From positions 124,001-188,000 of the forward strand of contig JAACJK010000169.1 of assembly GCA_013368325.1 (NCBI GenBank): DNA of 64,000 bases, read 5' to 3'. The stretch is from Ephemerocybe angulata (Eukaryota; Basidiomycota; Agaricomycetes; Agaricales; Psathyrellaceae). Position 1 is the stretch's first letter, and each line of letters begins with the position of its first letter. Made by a program: the position numbers and the translations under genes. The notes under the pieces are model-generated. The model did no database searches. It saw only the letters and a list, made by a program, of their open reading frames with translations, and was not told the DNA's origin. This document shows, piece after piece, positions 53,084 to 64,000 of this stretch.

Positions 53084-54733
53084 CTACCTCAGGGTCATCG
53101 CGAAGCTTTCCGTTGTTCCGCTGCGCCTTCCTTCGACGCAAGTAGACTCGTCGCCCGTGTCGACTAGGTCTCTTACATTAAAGATCAGTGCCGATACGGT
53201 TGCAGACGTCTCGGGGTCCGATATCTCGCGCATTTTCAGTATCAGACGATCAGCGAAGATCGGAACGAAAAGGCGACGGAGACTTGTGCAATTTTGTCAG
53301 TGACTGCATTTCATGGTTAATAAGGGGAGCTGAACTCACGCTGGAAATATTGCATAAGGATCCATCCCATTGACCGACTTCGGGGTATGTGAGCGAGGAA
53401 GAATCAATAAATGCCTAGGTCTATATTTACCGGCAAGGTTGCTATAGCCCACAGCAAGGTAAGCGCTACGCGGTAGTTAATGTCAGTGCCTATGCGCCAT
53501 TGGAAACTGAGGTCACACACCTGCGGCACACATGTAATACAAGGCACCTTCCCGTCGGATAATGGGGAGCAATTTTCCACGGTGGTTTCGCCAGCGCTTA
53601 ATGAAGGTTATGATGGCGATACACATAAGAACTGCAGATGTCAGGTTTGGTTAAAGCTATAAGTGTAAGCTCTTACATGCAGCCCACGCGGATCGCAAAT
53701 AGGATGCATTTATCCATAACTCCCGTTGTCCGAACCCGTAAAAGCATCTTCCCACAGCTTGGTCTTGGAGGCGTGGCGGTGGAATAGCTGAGGTGGATCA
53801 ATAAGAGGAGCCTGGCACATGTAGTCACCTTACCTGTGAAGGAGCTTCGGTACACTGCTCCCAAGGTAACGATGGGTGCTGCGTATATCTGGAAGGTGCT
53901 CAGCGCGGGGTCCCCTTGCAATGAATCTACACTTACAATCAAAAAGCCGCCGATGAACCACTTTACCCGAGGCATCTTCGGGCCCTGAAGTAATGCGTAA
54001 AGGCAAAGCCAAAGCATCCCTGGCACGAAGTAATCAGCGAGAAGTTTAAGAGTCCCATGATCTCAGTTACATACCTTCGGGGCATACAACTGTTCCGAGT
54101 AGGAAGAAGCCTGTTACAAGGAAATGTGAACATATTTAAACTCCAGAATTGGCCATATTTACTCCAATATGCCCTATGGACCGAATCACAGACCTGAAAA
54201 AATAATTATTAGGCAGTCTTATTGCCGCGAACGAGTTGTGGTACATACAGATAGATTCTTCGCGCTCGGCGGGAAAGTGGCATCTAGGTCAGTTAGTGAT
54301 CGGAAAGACATGGTCCAGCTGTAATCTCACATAGGTAAAGTCCAACAGCAACTAGATTGAAGTATCGCGTGCAGAGATAGAGCCATTTACCGAGGGTGCG
54401 ATTGGAGCTGCACCATATATAAGTCACTTCCTGGTCAAAAGTCGTCACATAGTAATATAGCTATTGGATATTCCATGTTAGTCCTGTGGCAGCGATCTCC
54501 GAGAGCACTCCATACCAATGCGACAATGCTGGCCACTGAACCTTTGATCAGTTATAGGAAAGAGTGTAATTGCGGTTGGTACTCCACCGATCATAGACTG
54601 GTTTTGATAAAGGAGACTGTCAGTGTCGGAAGGCGCAAACTGGGCGGAGAAAGTCACTAACATTCTGTCCAATGGAGATCGATACTCCTTTCGACATTTG
54701 CTGTATCTCCGTGGCACTGAGTGTGGGAGGCAT
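53084..54733 (-). CDS. DUF6533-like multipass membrane protein
   Basis: A multi-exon minus-strand gene. The proposed start ATG at 54733 opens MPPTLSATEIQQMSKGVSIS. Further exons contain LYYYVTTFDQEVTYIWCSS then GKWLYLCTRYFNLVAV (54465-54345), LWLCLYALLQGPKMPRVKWF then IGGFLIV (54010-53940), and APIVTLGAVYRSSFTGK (53900-53835). The C-terminus is FADRLILKMREISDPETSAT, then a hydrophilic extension ending SFAMTLR at 53084. YD.L.TF..E...IW and RVYALYG-like motifs mark the DUF6533 family, predicted seven-helix membrane proteins of unknown role, abundant in mushrooms. Several introns of about 50-60 nt are needed; I did not fix all borders, so the exact protein is uncertain. Confidence 0.7.
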
Positions 54734-55656
54734 TGTGTATCTGAGAGTCTCTGAGGAGCATGCACAACTTCTTATGCATACGCTCCCTGGGCGCTTACTC
54801 GAGGGGATGTTGCGATGTGCGCAAAAGGACATATGTCGCTGAGTTCAGAATTAGTCTGGGATACGGAGCACCCATCAGTCCGTAAAGCTTCCATTTGTGT
54901 GGAGAACATCAGTGTCCATATTGAGAGGCGACGGATGAGGACTGGTTGGCCATCGGGAGGACTTTGTGCGCAATTATTTCATGCAGAGAAGCACTTCGAT
55001 GTCTATTGATGCCGTGGGAGCGCCACATTGGATAGATATGTACTATTTGTACAGCCTTTGCAGGGAGAAAGAATGGCTCTAGAAGGCACAAGGGCGCTGT
55101 TTGTTGTATTACGAGTATAAATCAGTCTATCCTTCTAATCGGCGACTAAAATACATCATTTTTTCGCACGTTTGTTGCGCGAGGATCGGGCGCTTAAGAG
55201 CCTTGAGAATGACACCTTGTTTCTAGAATGGCGCCAGCCTCCAAATCCGATATCTACCACTTTGTAGTAATACTCAGCACGTATCACCCAGGGAGCATCG
55301 CGTAAGAACTTCAACTGAAGGTACATCCAACGAGCCAAGGGCAAAGGCTCTCGGTGCGGGCCTCCGAGAATGGAGTGGCTTTATCGCAGGTTGTTCCCGA
55401 GTCAGGATCTATTCGCATGTGCGCTCCTCCCGCTGATAATCAGACCAGAAGCTATATCTGAAGATTGAATGATCCTCAAATAACAATCGTCGTCCAATAG
55501 CAGGGCAATCCTCGTTCTTCTCCAGCCTTCTTTTTGAGGTTCCCGTCATCGCCTTAGAGATAGTCGCACGTCCAGCCACACCAAGACAGAGCTATATTAC
55601 CTGCGTGCATTCAACTAGTCAATTCAGCTCCAAGTCGAACCTTCTCCTCTGCCTCA
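54734..55656. other. Intergenic; no gene seen
   Basis: Contains only short frames without motifs. The last 100 bases are the likely promoter and 5' UTR of the gene at 55657. Confidence 0.45.
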
Positions 55657-56542
55657 ATGGCACCCAACACCCCTGCACCACTGATTCAAGTCACCAATAT
55701 GGTCAACTTCGTGGGCTGCAATGAAGGAACTTGGGAGCCATGTGTCCCATGGAGGATCATCCTCCTCCCCCACACTATCGGGCTCTCCATTCTGAGGCTT
55801 ATCATCATCAGCACCACTAGTAACGGCCAATATCCCATCAATCCTGCTCATTACCGTACTGTATGGCTGGTTCCGGACACCGGTTCTGGGGGCGCAGATG
55901 ATTTAGTCAGCTCAGTGCCTCGTACTGAACTCATCAAGATTCCCTTGGCCAATTTCAACGTCCTTCGGGAGCAAGCAGCTCTGGGGGAGACTGTTATAAA
56001 CGGCTCTGGACCTGAAGACCAGCTATCCATTAAATGTAAGCCATCTTCCATCTCTCCATCCTAACGATCTTCCAAACTGAATGTTTAACGACGACCGTAG
56101 CTGCGCTTTGTAAAATACACTGCACTGAGGAGTGGGAAACAGTCGAAAAAAGGCTGTTGTTTGTTGACGAGTCCACCACAGGAGCGGTGGAGATATATAC
56201 CGTGATCTCCAAAATCCTTGCATCTTTGCCAGATGTAGAGAACAATGGGAATCTTCCAGGTACACCTTGGCCCGTCGGCTGGCTGTGCAACGTCACTGAC
56301 ATGCTCTAAGGACCCCCAGATGTCGTCAATGCAGTTGCCGGAGCTATTGAAGATGTTGTGGAGGTGAGTAGCTGTCCATATTCTTTGTTTTTACCATCTG
56401 CTGGAGCTGAGATATCAACGGAATGTAGGGCCTCAATACTCAGCGAGCGAGCGATGTGGTCGCAAAGGCACAGATGGTCCCTGCTAGCGAGATATTAGGT
56501 GCCCCCCTGGAGGTGGCAGTCAGTGTTACTGCCCAAGCTTAG
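55657..56542 (+). CDS. Orphan protein, paralogue 1 of a pair
   Basis: Four exons (55657-56035, 56101-56259, 56311-56363 and 56429-56542) join in frame to give 234 aa. No signal peptide is clear. The core reads YRTVWLVPDTGSGGADDLV, ELIKIPLANFNVLREQAALG, then across intron 1 ALCKIHCTEEWETVEKRLLF and VDESTTGAVEIYTVISKIL. The tail GAPLEVAVSVTAQA is hydrophobic. The core and the position and phase of intron 1 are shared with the gene at 58598-59285, so the two are duplicates. I do not recognise a domain or function. The start at 55657 is the first ATG after a pyrimidine-rich leader. Confidence 0.65.
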
Positions 56543-58597
56543 TCGCTAGGCAATGATTACGGTGCTCATTGTTATGAACTTTCCCCCGTTCTCCCATATG
56601 TATTGTATGTTAGTAATACCATCTACTCATGTTCGAGTCGCTGTCACAAAACCACGTATTCTGGGTTGGCATCCGCGGAAGGTTATGGATTGACAGTCCA
56701 TGCATGTCTACAGCGCTGGGAATCAAATAGTAATAGGATCTCTGTCAGGATTTTTTCCATCATATAACTTCTCAACTTGACATCGAAACCTTCTCCGCTC
56801 AATGTCCACTTAGACGCCCAGCCGCGACATGGGGGCCAGCTATCTTTAACTTGTTACAGTCGAAAAGAAATGCGTCTATCGCCCGCCCCAAGCCCGCCCA
56901 ACATTACTCAAGGCGATGCATTGGATTTGAATTGAGATGATATACAAATAAACTAGAGGTTCCAGGATATTCTACTACGACAGTCTCCTAATTGTCACAG
57001 CTTAGTCTGTCCGTTTGTCCTTCCATGCTTCCGACTTAGGTCACTCCTTCCATTCCTAAAAACTTCGGATCTTTTGGCGGTTCCTTCCTAGCTTCGTGAT
57101 TTCCCCGTCCACCCAACCGCCCCGGCGCTGTCTTGTCCACTTCGATCAATACAGTTAGTTATTGCACCGACCACGCCTCCATATAATACTGATTCCTACT
57201 CCAACCATGGGCAAGGGGGTTTAGAGCAGTAAGTCCCACAAACGCCGGGATCTAGTCTGCCATGTGATATTTGAGAACATCAGAAGTCTCGCCTTTCGTA
57301 CGGGCTCACCTGCTTTAATATGAGAGAGAATCACCGACAACCATATTCCGATACCCCGAACTAGGTGCCCAATATCAGGATTAGCCTCGAGCACTCGACG
57401 ACTGCCTCCGCCAAGCCTCCGCATCTATCTCTATCACACGATTTACTGATCCCATGCTATGCATCGAGGAAAATCTGCTCAGCACAGCAAATATACAAGG
57501 AACTGACCCCTGAACAGCATGTACAAGTTCTTTATACCTAGATGGAGGAAATATGAGACTCACGCTTCTTGGGCATGGTTCCGATTGAGATAGCACCTTG
57601 GAAGCGGTGAAATGGGCGATTGTGTGGGCTCATCCCGGAGAATGCGCCGACGCGATAATCATGACATGGGTGTCTGCACCAGGTGGAAGAGACGGGAATG
57701 GCAACGTCTGAATTTTGAGAAACTGGACTTTTGCGTTCACCTTGGCTGGTCGCATTCGCTAGAATTATTCTTCCAACCTGTAAAGCCCACGCCTACCGCC
57801 AGCGCTGATTCTTTGCCGAAGCAAAGCGAGGTCAGCTCTTGTTAATGGAGCTCCGCGGCGCGACGAAGATATGCGCGGGGGTATGCCTGGCCTCAAGAAA
57901 TGGAATACTTGGGCTCTAGATCAGCATACACAGTGCTCAACGGGAAACAAAGCGCAATTTCATCATAATAAGCGGAGAAGATTGGAAGTCCTGCAGCTTC
58001 TCAATTCAAAGGAGAAGAATACGATGGGGTACTGGGTCCCCTGTTCACAAATTATACCGTACTCTCGGGGAAACCGCACCGTGTGACGTGCGTCTGGAAA
58101 TCCTTGTCCCTTGTCCTGAGTTAAGCTACAGGAATGTTCTGTAGGTGCACATGCAGCTAAGCGTAGCCCGAAATAAGCAGCTAACGGAGCAGCATCGTTC
58201 TCTCTTGAAGCAACGAGTGACGGGTTAGGCCTCAAGGTCTCTCAGGTAGGTATATCCGTGCCACGGTTGACCAAAGTATATTGCAGGGGGTGGATCAGCT
58301 CATCGAATTAGCTGAGCAGGTGTGGGCATGCTCATGTCGGTATAGGTTAAGAACCGATACCTTCTTGAAAATAAGCCAACAATTAGCGATATCCACGGAG
58401 AACCACAGAAGCACCTCTCTCTCAACGCATCCGTGGACCAGAACATGGGCCCTACTCTAAAATCAACATTCGAGATGCGCATATCATTATTTCTCACATT
58501 GACTGGATACTGAATAGTTTTGGAATACAGGGAGGGTTGCTATTTAACCCAGCCAGCATGCTCGTCTACCTTCCATTCACCCACTACAACTTCCTCT
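56543..58597. other. No supported gene
   Basis: Weak minus-strand frames at 57596-57221 and plus-strand frames at 57612-58086 have no motif and no convincing intron structure. The segment 57090-57150 resembles 32530-32575 (CCACTTCGATCAAT and flanks), perhaps a shared promoter relic. The remainder is unassigned. Confidence 0.4.
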
Positions 58598-59285
58598 ATG
58601 GCACCCACCACCTCTCATGCCGCTTCAGTGGCTATCTACGCTCCCAGTGGCGACCCAACCTGTGGCTGGGGAAATTTGCCGCCATGTACACCGCCCAGAA
58701 CTCGCCCAGACAGGTTCACGGATACCTGTGGAAGTGGCGGGGCGCCGTGTCAGCGATCTACAGTAGACCGACGATCCACGATACCCTGCATATCAGCCCC
58801 AGATACCACCATGAAGCTCACGGCCCCCATGCTTGTCTTTTACATGCCGTCTGACCACCCAAGCTACCTTACGCTTGATTCGTATGACACTGTTGTCGTT
58901 CCTACTGGAGGTGGAAAGCAACTGTCGGGGTTGATTCCCGGAGTTCGCCTTATCGAGGCAGCAGCAATTGATTTCGACCTTTTGAGCCGGCAGGCGGCGA
59001 AGGGAGATACGGTGCTAGGCCAGTTGGGAACTGAGGACCACCACCCATTTGCTAAAGGTGGGATTTTATTCCTATCTCTAGTTCAGTGCTGGTTAACATA
59101 GCAGTGCACTTATCACTATAGCCGTGCTTTCCACGATTCACAGCTGCAGTCAAGAATTTGGGACAGTGCAAAAGAACCTAATCTATGCAGAGGACTCATC
59201 CAAGGGGGCGGAAGCCGTGGCTGCAGCCATTGCCCGTGTCTTCAAAGTTCTGACTACCGCAGAGGCGAACATGACCTTAATATGA
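58598..59285 (+). CDS. Orphan protein, paralogue 2 of a pair
   Basis: Exon 1 (58598-59057) and exon 2 (59122-59285) join in phase 1 to give 207 aa. The region after residue 95 parallels the gene at 55657: YDTVVVPTGGGKQLSGLIPG, AAIDFDLLSRQAAKGDTVLG, then AVLSTIHSCSQEFGTVQKNL and AEDSSKGAEAVAAAIARVF. It lacks the last two exons of paralogue 1. The N-terminal 90 residues are Pro/Thr/Arg-rich and do not align, so an unrecognised intron there is possible. An in-frame ATG at 58520 could extend the protein by 26 residues. Function unknown. Confidence 0.6.
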
Positions 59286-60180
59286 ATTTAGGAGTTTAGA
59301 GTAGCGGCTCGTACCCAGACATCTGAAGACCGAAAGGCCGAAGGGATTGGGGAACAGATAAATCATACATAATGACACGACTCACGATGAGAATTCCCTG
59401 ACGAGAAAGTCCGAGAGAGAAATTGTGGTGAATGCCAAGAGGCCGGGTACTAGAACCCTGCATAGCGAGTACATCGCAAGTGACCATCAACCTTGGTAGG
59501 CCGGATCCAAGGTCCGATACCAATGCGTCTGGCATATGGGTCGCCGGTGACTGTAGTTCTCGAGGCTGCCACCTGTGAGTGTGGCGGCAGTCGTATTTCT
59601 GCTCGTGGACCGTGATCCATCCTAGAATCGGTGTCGCGTACGTAGCACCATCTACTCCAACTTTTGACCCAAATCACTCAATGCCACCGCTCCCACCGTC
59701 CTCTAAATGTTCGCCATGGGCTCGGCTGAAGCTCCAGACTGTCGGGTGGCAAAACGTCGAACGATCCCACCCCTCAAAAAGCTGCAGATACCTTCAAGTC
59801 CGAAACACCGAAACCGATTATCTCAATCAGGTTTACAACGACCAAAAGAACAATGTGCGACACAACAGGGTGTATAAACGCACCCCTGCACGACGCCACA
59901 TCCGCTGAGAATTCTTATCAGATAAGATTCTTATTGGTTCCCGGCGCTTACGATGATGCAAGATGGGAAAATCTGGCACAGAACTCAGTCAGGTACTCGC
60001 CAAGGAGACATGTACATCACAAAACGCCATCTCCCAGGGCGCATTACACGAATCTTAGAATTCTCAGCTCCTGAGATATAAGAAACGACCCCTCCTTTTC
60101 TCGGACGCTCATCCGGCTGACCGTGCGCTCACCCACTAGGCTGTCTTTCTCTCTCTTCGGTTCATTTGAGAAGAATACCC
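59286..60180. other. No supported gene
   Basis: Overlapping frames on both strands without recognisable motifs. The 3' part is the promoter of the thioesterase-like gene. Confidence 0.4.
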
Positions 60181-61835
60181 ATGTCTCTGGAATTCCTCCC
60201 GCTCCCATACACGACGAAGATTACCTACAGGCTACTACAGATCACACGAGCGTGGATAGAACGTGAAGGTCGACGACGAGCGGGGCTCAGGATCGCGAGG
60301 TGGGTCCTCGCCATCATCCTCGTCCTGAACGTGAAGTCGTGGCCCATCCTCTGGCATGGTTAGTTCCTTTGTTCTGGTTTAAATTGATGAAATTGACCAT
60401 AAGGTCCCAGTACGCCTCTCCCGACCAGTGGTTCGAGTTCTCCTTCGAGATTTCTGGCACAGACTGCGAGTCAAGTTCAGTTCCCGGGCTGTAGGACATC
60501 GTCTTGAGGATAAATGGCTTGATACCGTCCCATTAGTCGGAATGAATCCGTTCGAGTATCAGGGCGTGTACCGTACACGGGCAAGTACGTTCTATCACTT
60601 CCTCAATGATGAACTGTCCTGGTGCTGATTCCCATCCTACCTCTAGCATTCGACGAGTGCGACTACAACATTCACTTGAGTAACTCGAGCTACGCAAAAG
60701 TACGTTCCATCATGCTTAACCCACCAGGTTCGCGTGGCTCCACATACGAGGAAGCGCACCTTCTATATCTCTATCACAGTCCACCTTCTTTCTCCCCACT
60801 ATCCAAGATGCGCATCAGCTCGGCGATCTAGCTTCGCTAATGACCTTCTCTTTTCGGATCAGGTTCTGGACATCTCGCGATTCGAAGCGCTCGTTCAGCT
60901 CTTCCCACTACTGTTCCGTTCGGGCGCTGGGATGGCACTCGGAGGTATGCACGTACTGCCCATGAAGTCACGACTACTCACTTCAGCTCATAGCTTCGCA
61001 TTTCCATTTCATTCGAGAGATACCCGCCATGCAGAAGTTCGAGATCAGGACGACGATAGGGAGCTGGGACCGCAAGTGGGTACGTACTTTATCCTCGCAC
61101 ATCTTCTCACTACGCCTCTCGACACTATCCATCTTCTGACATCATCTTCGAACTTGATAGCTATACCTCGTCTCGAAGTTCGTAACCCAATCAGCATCAA
61201 CATCGAAGCCTCACTTCCAGAGCCGAGATACCCATCCTCCATATAGTAGCCAATGCACCAGCGAGGTCCAGTACTCGAACAACACGGCGACACCACAGTC
61301 TCCCGACGTATCCCCGTCTCCAACCACCTCCTCATCATCCGAGTCACTATTCGACGCGATTCATGATCCGTCCTCATCCTCATCCTCCATATCACTGCCG
61401 AGCTCGCCATCCAAATCCAACTTCTTCTACGAACCCGACGGATCGCTAGTGCACACCGTCGTCGTCGCCAAACTCTGCTTCAAAGCCGGGCGCCTGTCCA
61501 TCCCCCCCTCCATCGTACTCGCTTCAAACGGGTTCAACACACCGACATCCTCACGGCGTGTCACTCTCTCTTCCTCACTCGACTCGCGTCCCCAGCTGGC
61601 GCTACCAAGCCACTGGGCCAAGCTCAAGCGCATCGCATCCCCAACGCACGGGGGATCCATAGCCAAACTCTACGCGTTCTATAGAGGCGGGTGGCGAGAC
61701 GCGCAGGATGTCAACACGGGCTCGGAGCTGTGGTGGGAGACCGCGCTGGGCGGCTACGTCGAAGTCCATCGATCGGCGGCCCTTACAGATCTGAGAGGAC
61801 TTCAAGAAGGATTGGAATGCGCGCGTAGCCTCTGA
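60181..61835 (+). CDS. Hotdog-fold thioesterase-like protein (THEM6 type)
   Basis: Six exons (60181-60358, 60411-60584, 60647-60699, 60863-60944, 60994-61079 and 61161-61835) join in frame to give 415 aa. The N-terminus has a hydrophobic anchor (WVLAIILVLNVKSWPILW), suggesting membrane attachment. The hotdog core contains FDECDYNIHLSNSSYAKVLD, the D-x5-H-x2-NS-x-Y signature of 4HBT-type domains, then FPLLFRSGAGMALGG, HFHFIREIPAMQKFEIRTTI and SWDRKWLYLVSKFVT. A Ser-rich insert of about 65 residues splits the last strands before HTVVVAKLCFKAGRLSIPPS. Family members are acyl-CoA/ACP thioesterase relatives of lipid metabolism; the exact substrate is unknown. The second acceptor was chosen as TCCCAG|TACG because AAG|GTCCC breaks the frame. 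Confidence 0.87.
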
Positions 61836-62750
61836 GTACTGAGTCATGGAAGATACGCGGCGTATCCGACGTAATCTAGACTAGCCGATTTTACAGGTCT
61901 TCGATGTAGGGGGTCCAAATCTTCTTTTGAATGTATGAGGCTATTGCAGTCGTCGCTATCCACAAGAGCGCGAACGCCTATTTTGTCGTAGTCCTGAGGG
62001 GAAGAACAGCGTCGTCAGCGAGACTCCACTAACGGGAGCAACTTGTACCATTCACCAACGAGTATCCAGCCCGCCATATATCCCTAAAGGTATGGGTCGG
62101 CGTATTTGTGGCGCGCATGGCAAGCTCACGCTTGTCGGATCTCTACGGTCCTTCAGCTACCCGACTGTGGAGCCTAGCGCAGAATGCGCGCGCGAGTACC
62201 CGCCATTCGAGGAACGGGATGAAGCCCGAGGCATGGCAGCCCGCGCTGCAGCTCGTGTTGGTTCTAGTCTTTAGTCTTTAGAACTGTTGGTAGTGCAGAG
62301 AGGCCAGTGCGGGATAGAGTGTCGGAGACGGGATGATGCACGCCAAGAGATGGGCCCAGAGGTCGTCTGTTAAGGCTAATGTGGATTCGCACCTCGCTGT
62401 GATAGGGTGGCATGACACACACTCGGTCTCCTGGCCCCTAGAGCTGCGGTTCCCCTCCCGAGTCATAAGCCCTCGACCAGAAGTATTGCGCAGGATAATG
62501 GAGATGAAGATGGCGGACCACTGGAGGTGGGGGAGGAGATTACCTACACCCCAAGACGTAGGAGGACGAACCCACGCGTTCGTGGTATATAAGCAGCGTA
62601 TCCCATGGTCGCCTAGATTCACCTTTCTTGAGTTACGAGGGAAGAGGGTCTTCAGCGCTGTTTCTGGCCCGTTCGCGCGTGCTCTGCAATTCCCCCGTTC
62701 ATACCTCAGGGTATTCTAGCCAAACGTCAACCGAGTATCTATACGAAAGT
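61836..62750. other. No gene assigned; weak minus-strand coding signal
   Basis: Minus strand near 61960-61900 reads FALLWIATTAIASYIQKKIW, like the last helix of a membrane protein, and 62622-62278 is open for 114 codons with several Cys. I could not connect these by splicing and recognise no family. Confidence 0.35.
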
Positions 62751-63210
62751 AAGGGGCCCCGTAAGGTCGGGTCCAGACCCCAAAACAGGCGAACGAAGCG
62801 TACCAGTGATGCATCCTCCTCCCTCCCTGCGTACCGGACAGACCGGTTCCAAATCGCAATTCCTGGACCGCATGGGGTAGTAGCTGGGCGAGGGAGTGGA
62901 AGAGGTGTTGGAGGTGGTTGTGAGCGAGTTGTGTGAAGAGAGAAGAATTTGATCTGGAGTACGTCTTCCCATCGCGCCTCTCAAAAGGGGCCCCGTAAGT
63001 TGGATCCAGATTCCAAAACCGAAGGAACGAGGCGTACCACCCATGCTTCCTCCTCCTCCCTCCCTCTACACCAACATTACCAGTTGAAGGTCGCCCTATT
63101 CCTGAAGCGCGTACTTTGAAGCGTCGACTTTCCCGGGAGAGGGTGGTGCTGGACAGTGTTGGAGGCGGTTGTGAGGTTCAAGCGAGGAAAACAAGGTTTG
63201 ATCGCAGGGA
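62751..63210. repeat. Diverged tandem duplication, period about 234 bp
   Basis: Copies begin AAGGGGCCCCGTAAG at 62751 and 62985. Both continue with GG.TCCAGA..CCAAAAC, GGCGTACCA or GCGTACCA, CCTCCTCCCTCCCT, and later GTGTTGGAGG.GGTTGTGAG. Divergence is moderate and no coding role is visible. Confidence 0.75.
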
Positions 63211-64000
63211 GAATCCAAATCCCCACGCTCACGCCCACGTGTTCTTCATCCTGAAATAGGCGCTCAAGGGTCCAGCTCGACCCTTCTTTAGTTTCAGGCC
63301 TCGCCCAGGTGTTATTATATCTATTGCGTTGAATAACTCATTTTGGCTACCACCCGATCCATCACTGTACTGAGACTTGAGTGCTCTGCCACCTCATTGA
63401 CACGCAAATGAGACCCATGACGCCAAAGCTTGGGGTGAGAATGCGCACCATCGCGGCATCATCCACATCGCCCGCTTTGCATCCACCGCTTCGACTGCAT
63501 CCCCCGCTACGAGCCCGAACCTGCCAGTTGAGTCGACCTCAGGTCGCAACGATGCAAAGTTAGGTTTACGCCCAACTCAATCAGCAATTCCTGGGCCGCG
63601 GCTGTAACTGCACGCCAGGCGCTTGGTAGGCGGCGAGGCGCCCATTAGGTGCCTCAGGTTAACAGGGGTCCATGGGGCTTCCGGATATAACTGTAGCCTT
63701 CCAACCTGTCTTGTAGAATGAGAGGCTGTTCTTAAGACACCGATTGTAATGCACGAGAGACCTCTTCTACACACGGACTCGCTGCTGTTCGTTCTGGATG
63801 CTGTACTGAACGATAGATGACCTACACTGAGATGGACGCCGGCTGGTATACGGGGCGCTCGTGTTCGTAACCAAGTCCCCTGATTCTCAATTCAACCTAC
63901 TTGCTTCTCCGTGACTACAGGGATAGCAAGCACTTCGCACAATCACCCATGTGAATCCCCGTGAGATTCCAGTGCCGAAACCAGGCTTCTCTGGAAAATC
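63211..64000. other. No supported gene
   Basis: Short frames only; no motif, repeat or splice-consistent exon could be supported up to the end of the window. Confidence 0.45.

Overview
The window looks like a chromosome segment from a mushroom-forming basidiomycete (Agaricomycetes). The evidence is the short introns (about 45-70 nt, mostly GTRNGT donors), the lineage-typical families (DUF6533-like membrane proteins, KDZ transposase remnant, a Helitron with DUF6570-like and Pif1 helicase parts, Ty3/Gypsy elements, MYND and BTB proteins), and many small lineage-specific secreted or orphan genes. No tRNA, rRNA, CRISPR array or bacterial-type operon was seen.

Layout. 0-5 kb: a compact LTR element (692-2537) with primer-binding site, polypurine tract and 4-bp target duplication, inserted in a dispersed repeat whose second copy (about 2964-3150) keeps the empty site; then a DUF6533-like membrane-protein gene in poor condition. 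6.1-8.6 kb: a four-exon MYND zinc-finger gene. 10.0-14.5 kb: an eight-exon NIMA-family kinase gene with a very long low-complexity tail, followed by two kinds of MITE. 15.4-19 kb is nearly empty. 19.0-20.9 kb: a small secreted Cys-containing protein, a WD40-like remnant, and the first of two secreted proteins with a SUMO-like C-terminal segment.

21.4-29.9 kb: one giant minus-strand Helitron ORF (2793 aa) with HUH/Y2-like replication motifs, a Pif1-type helicase and a C-terminal USP-like cysteine-protease segment. 31.3-32.0 kb: a remnant related to Ppo fatty-acid dioxygenases. 33.2-41.0 kb: a GC-rich Ty3/Gypsy element (Gag-PR, RT-RNase H, integrase) split by a 1254-bp TIR element flanked by TATA. 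40.7-41.9 kb: a short LTR-LTR derivative sharing the same LTR and primer-binding site. 42.1-43.1 kb: a decayed KDZ transposase C-terminus.

44-54.7 kb is dominated by duplications of material seen elsewhere in the window: DUF6533-like copies, the second SUMO-like secreted gene (opposite orientation, same signal peptide and promoter), a NIMA kinase pseudogene with stop, active-site change and deletion, plus a small secreted protein and a BTB gene. 55.6-61.8 kb carries a pair of paralogous orphan genes and a hotdog-fold thioesterase-like gene; 62.7-63.2 kb is a tandem duplication; the rest shows no supportable gene.

The genes do not form a pathway. The main story is repeated local duplication and transposon insertion. 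The best candidates for something undescribed are the mini LTR element carrying a non-Gag-like protein, the Helitron fused to a USP-like protease, and the secreted SUMO-like pair. Exon boundaries were read by eye from splice consensus and frame continuity; no alignment or database search was possible.
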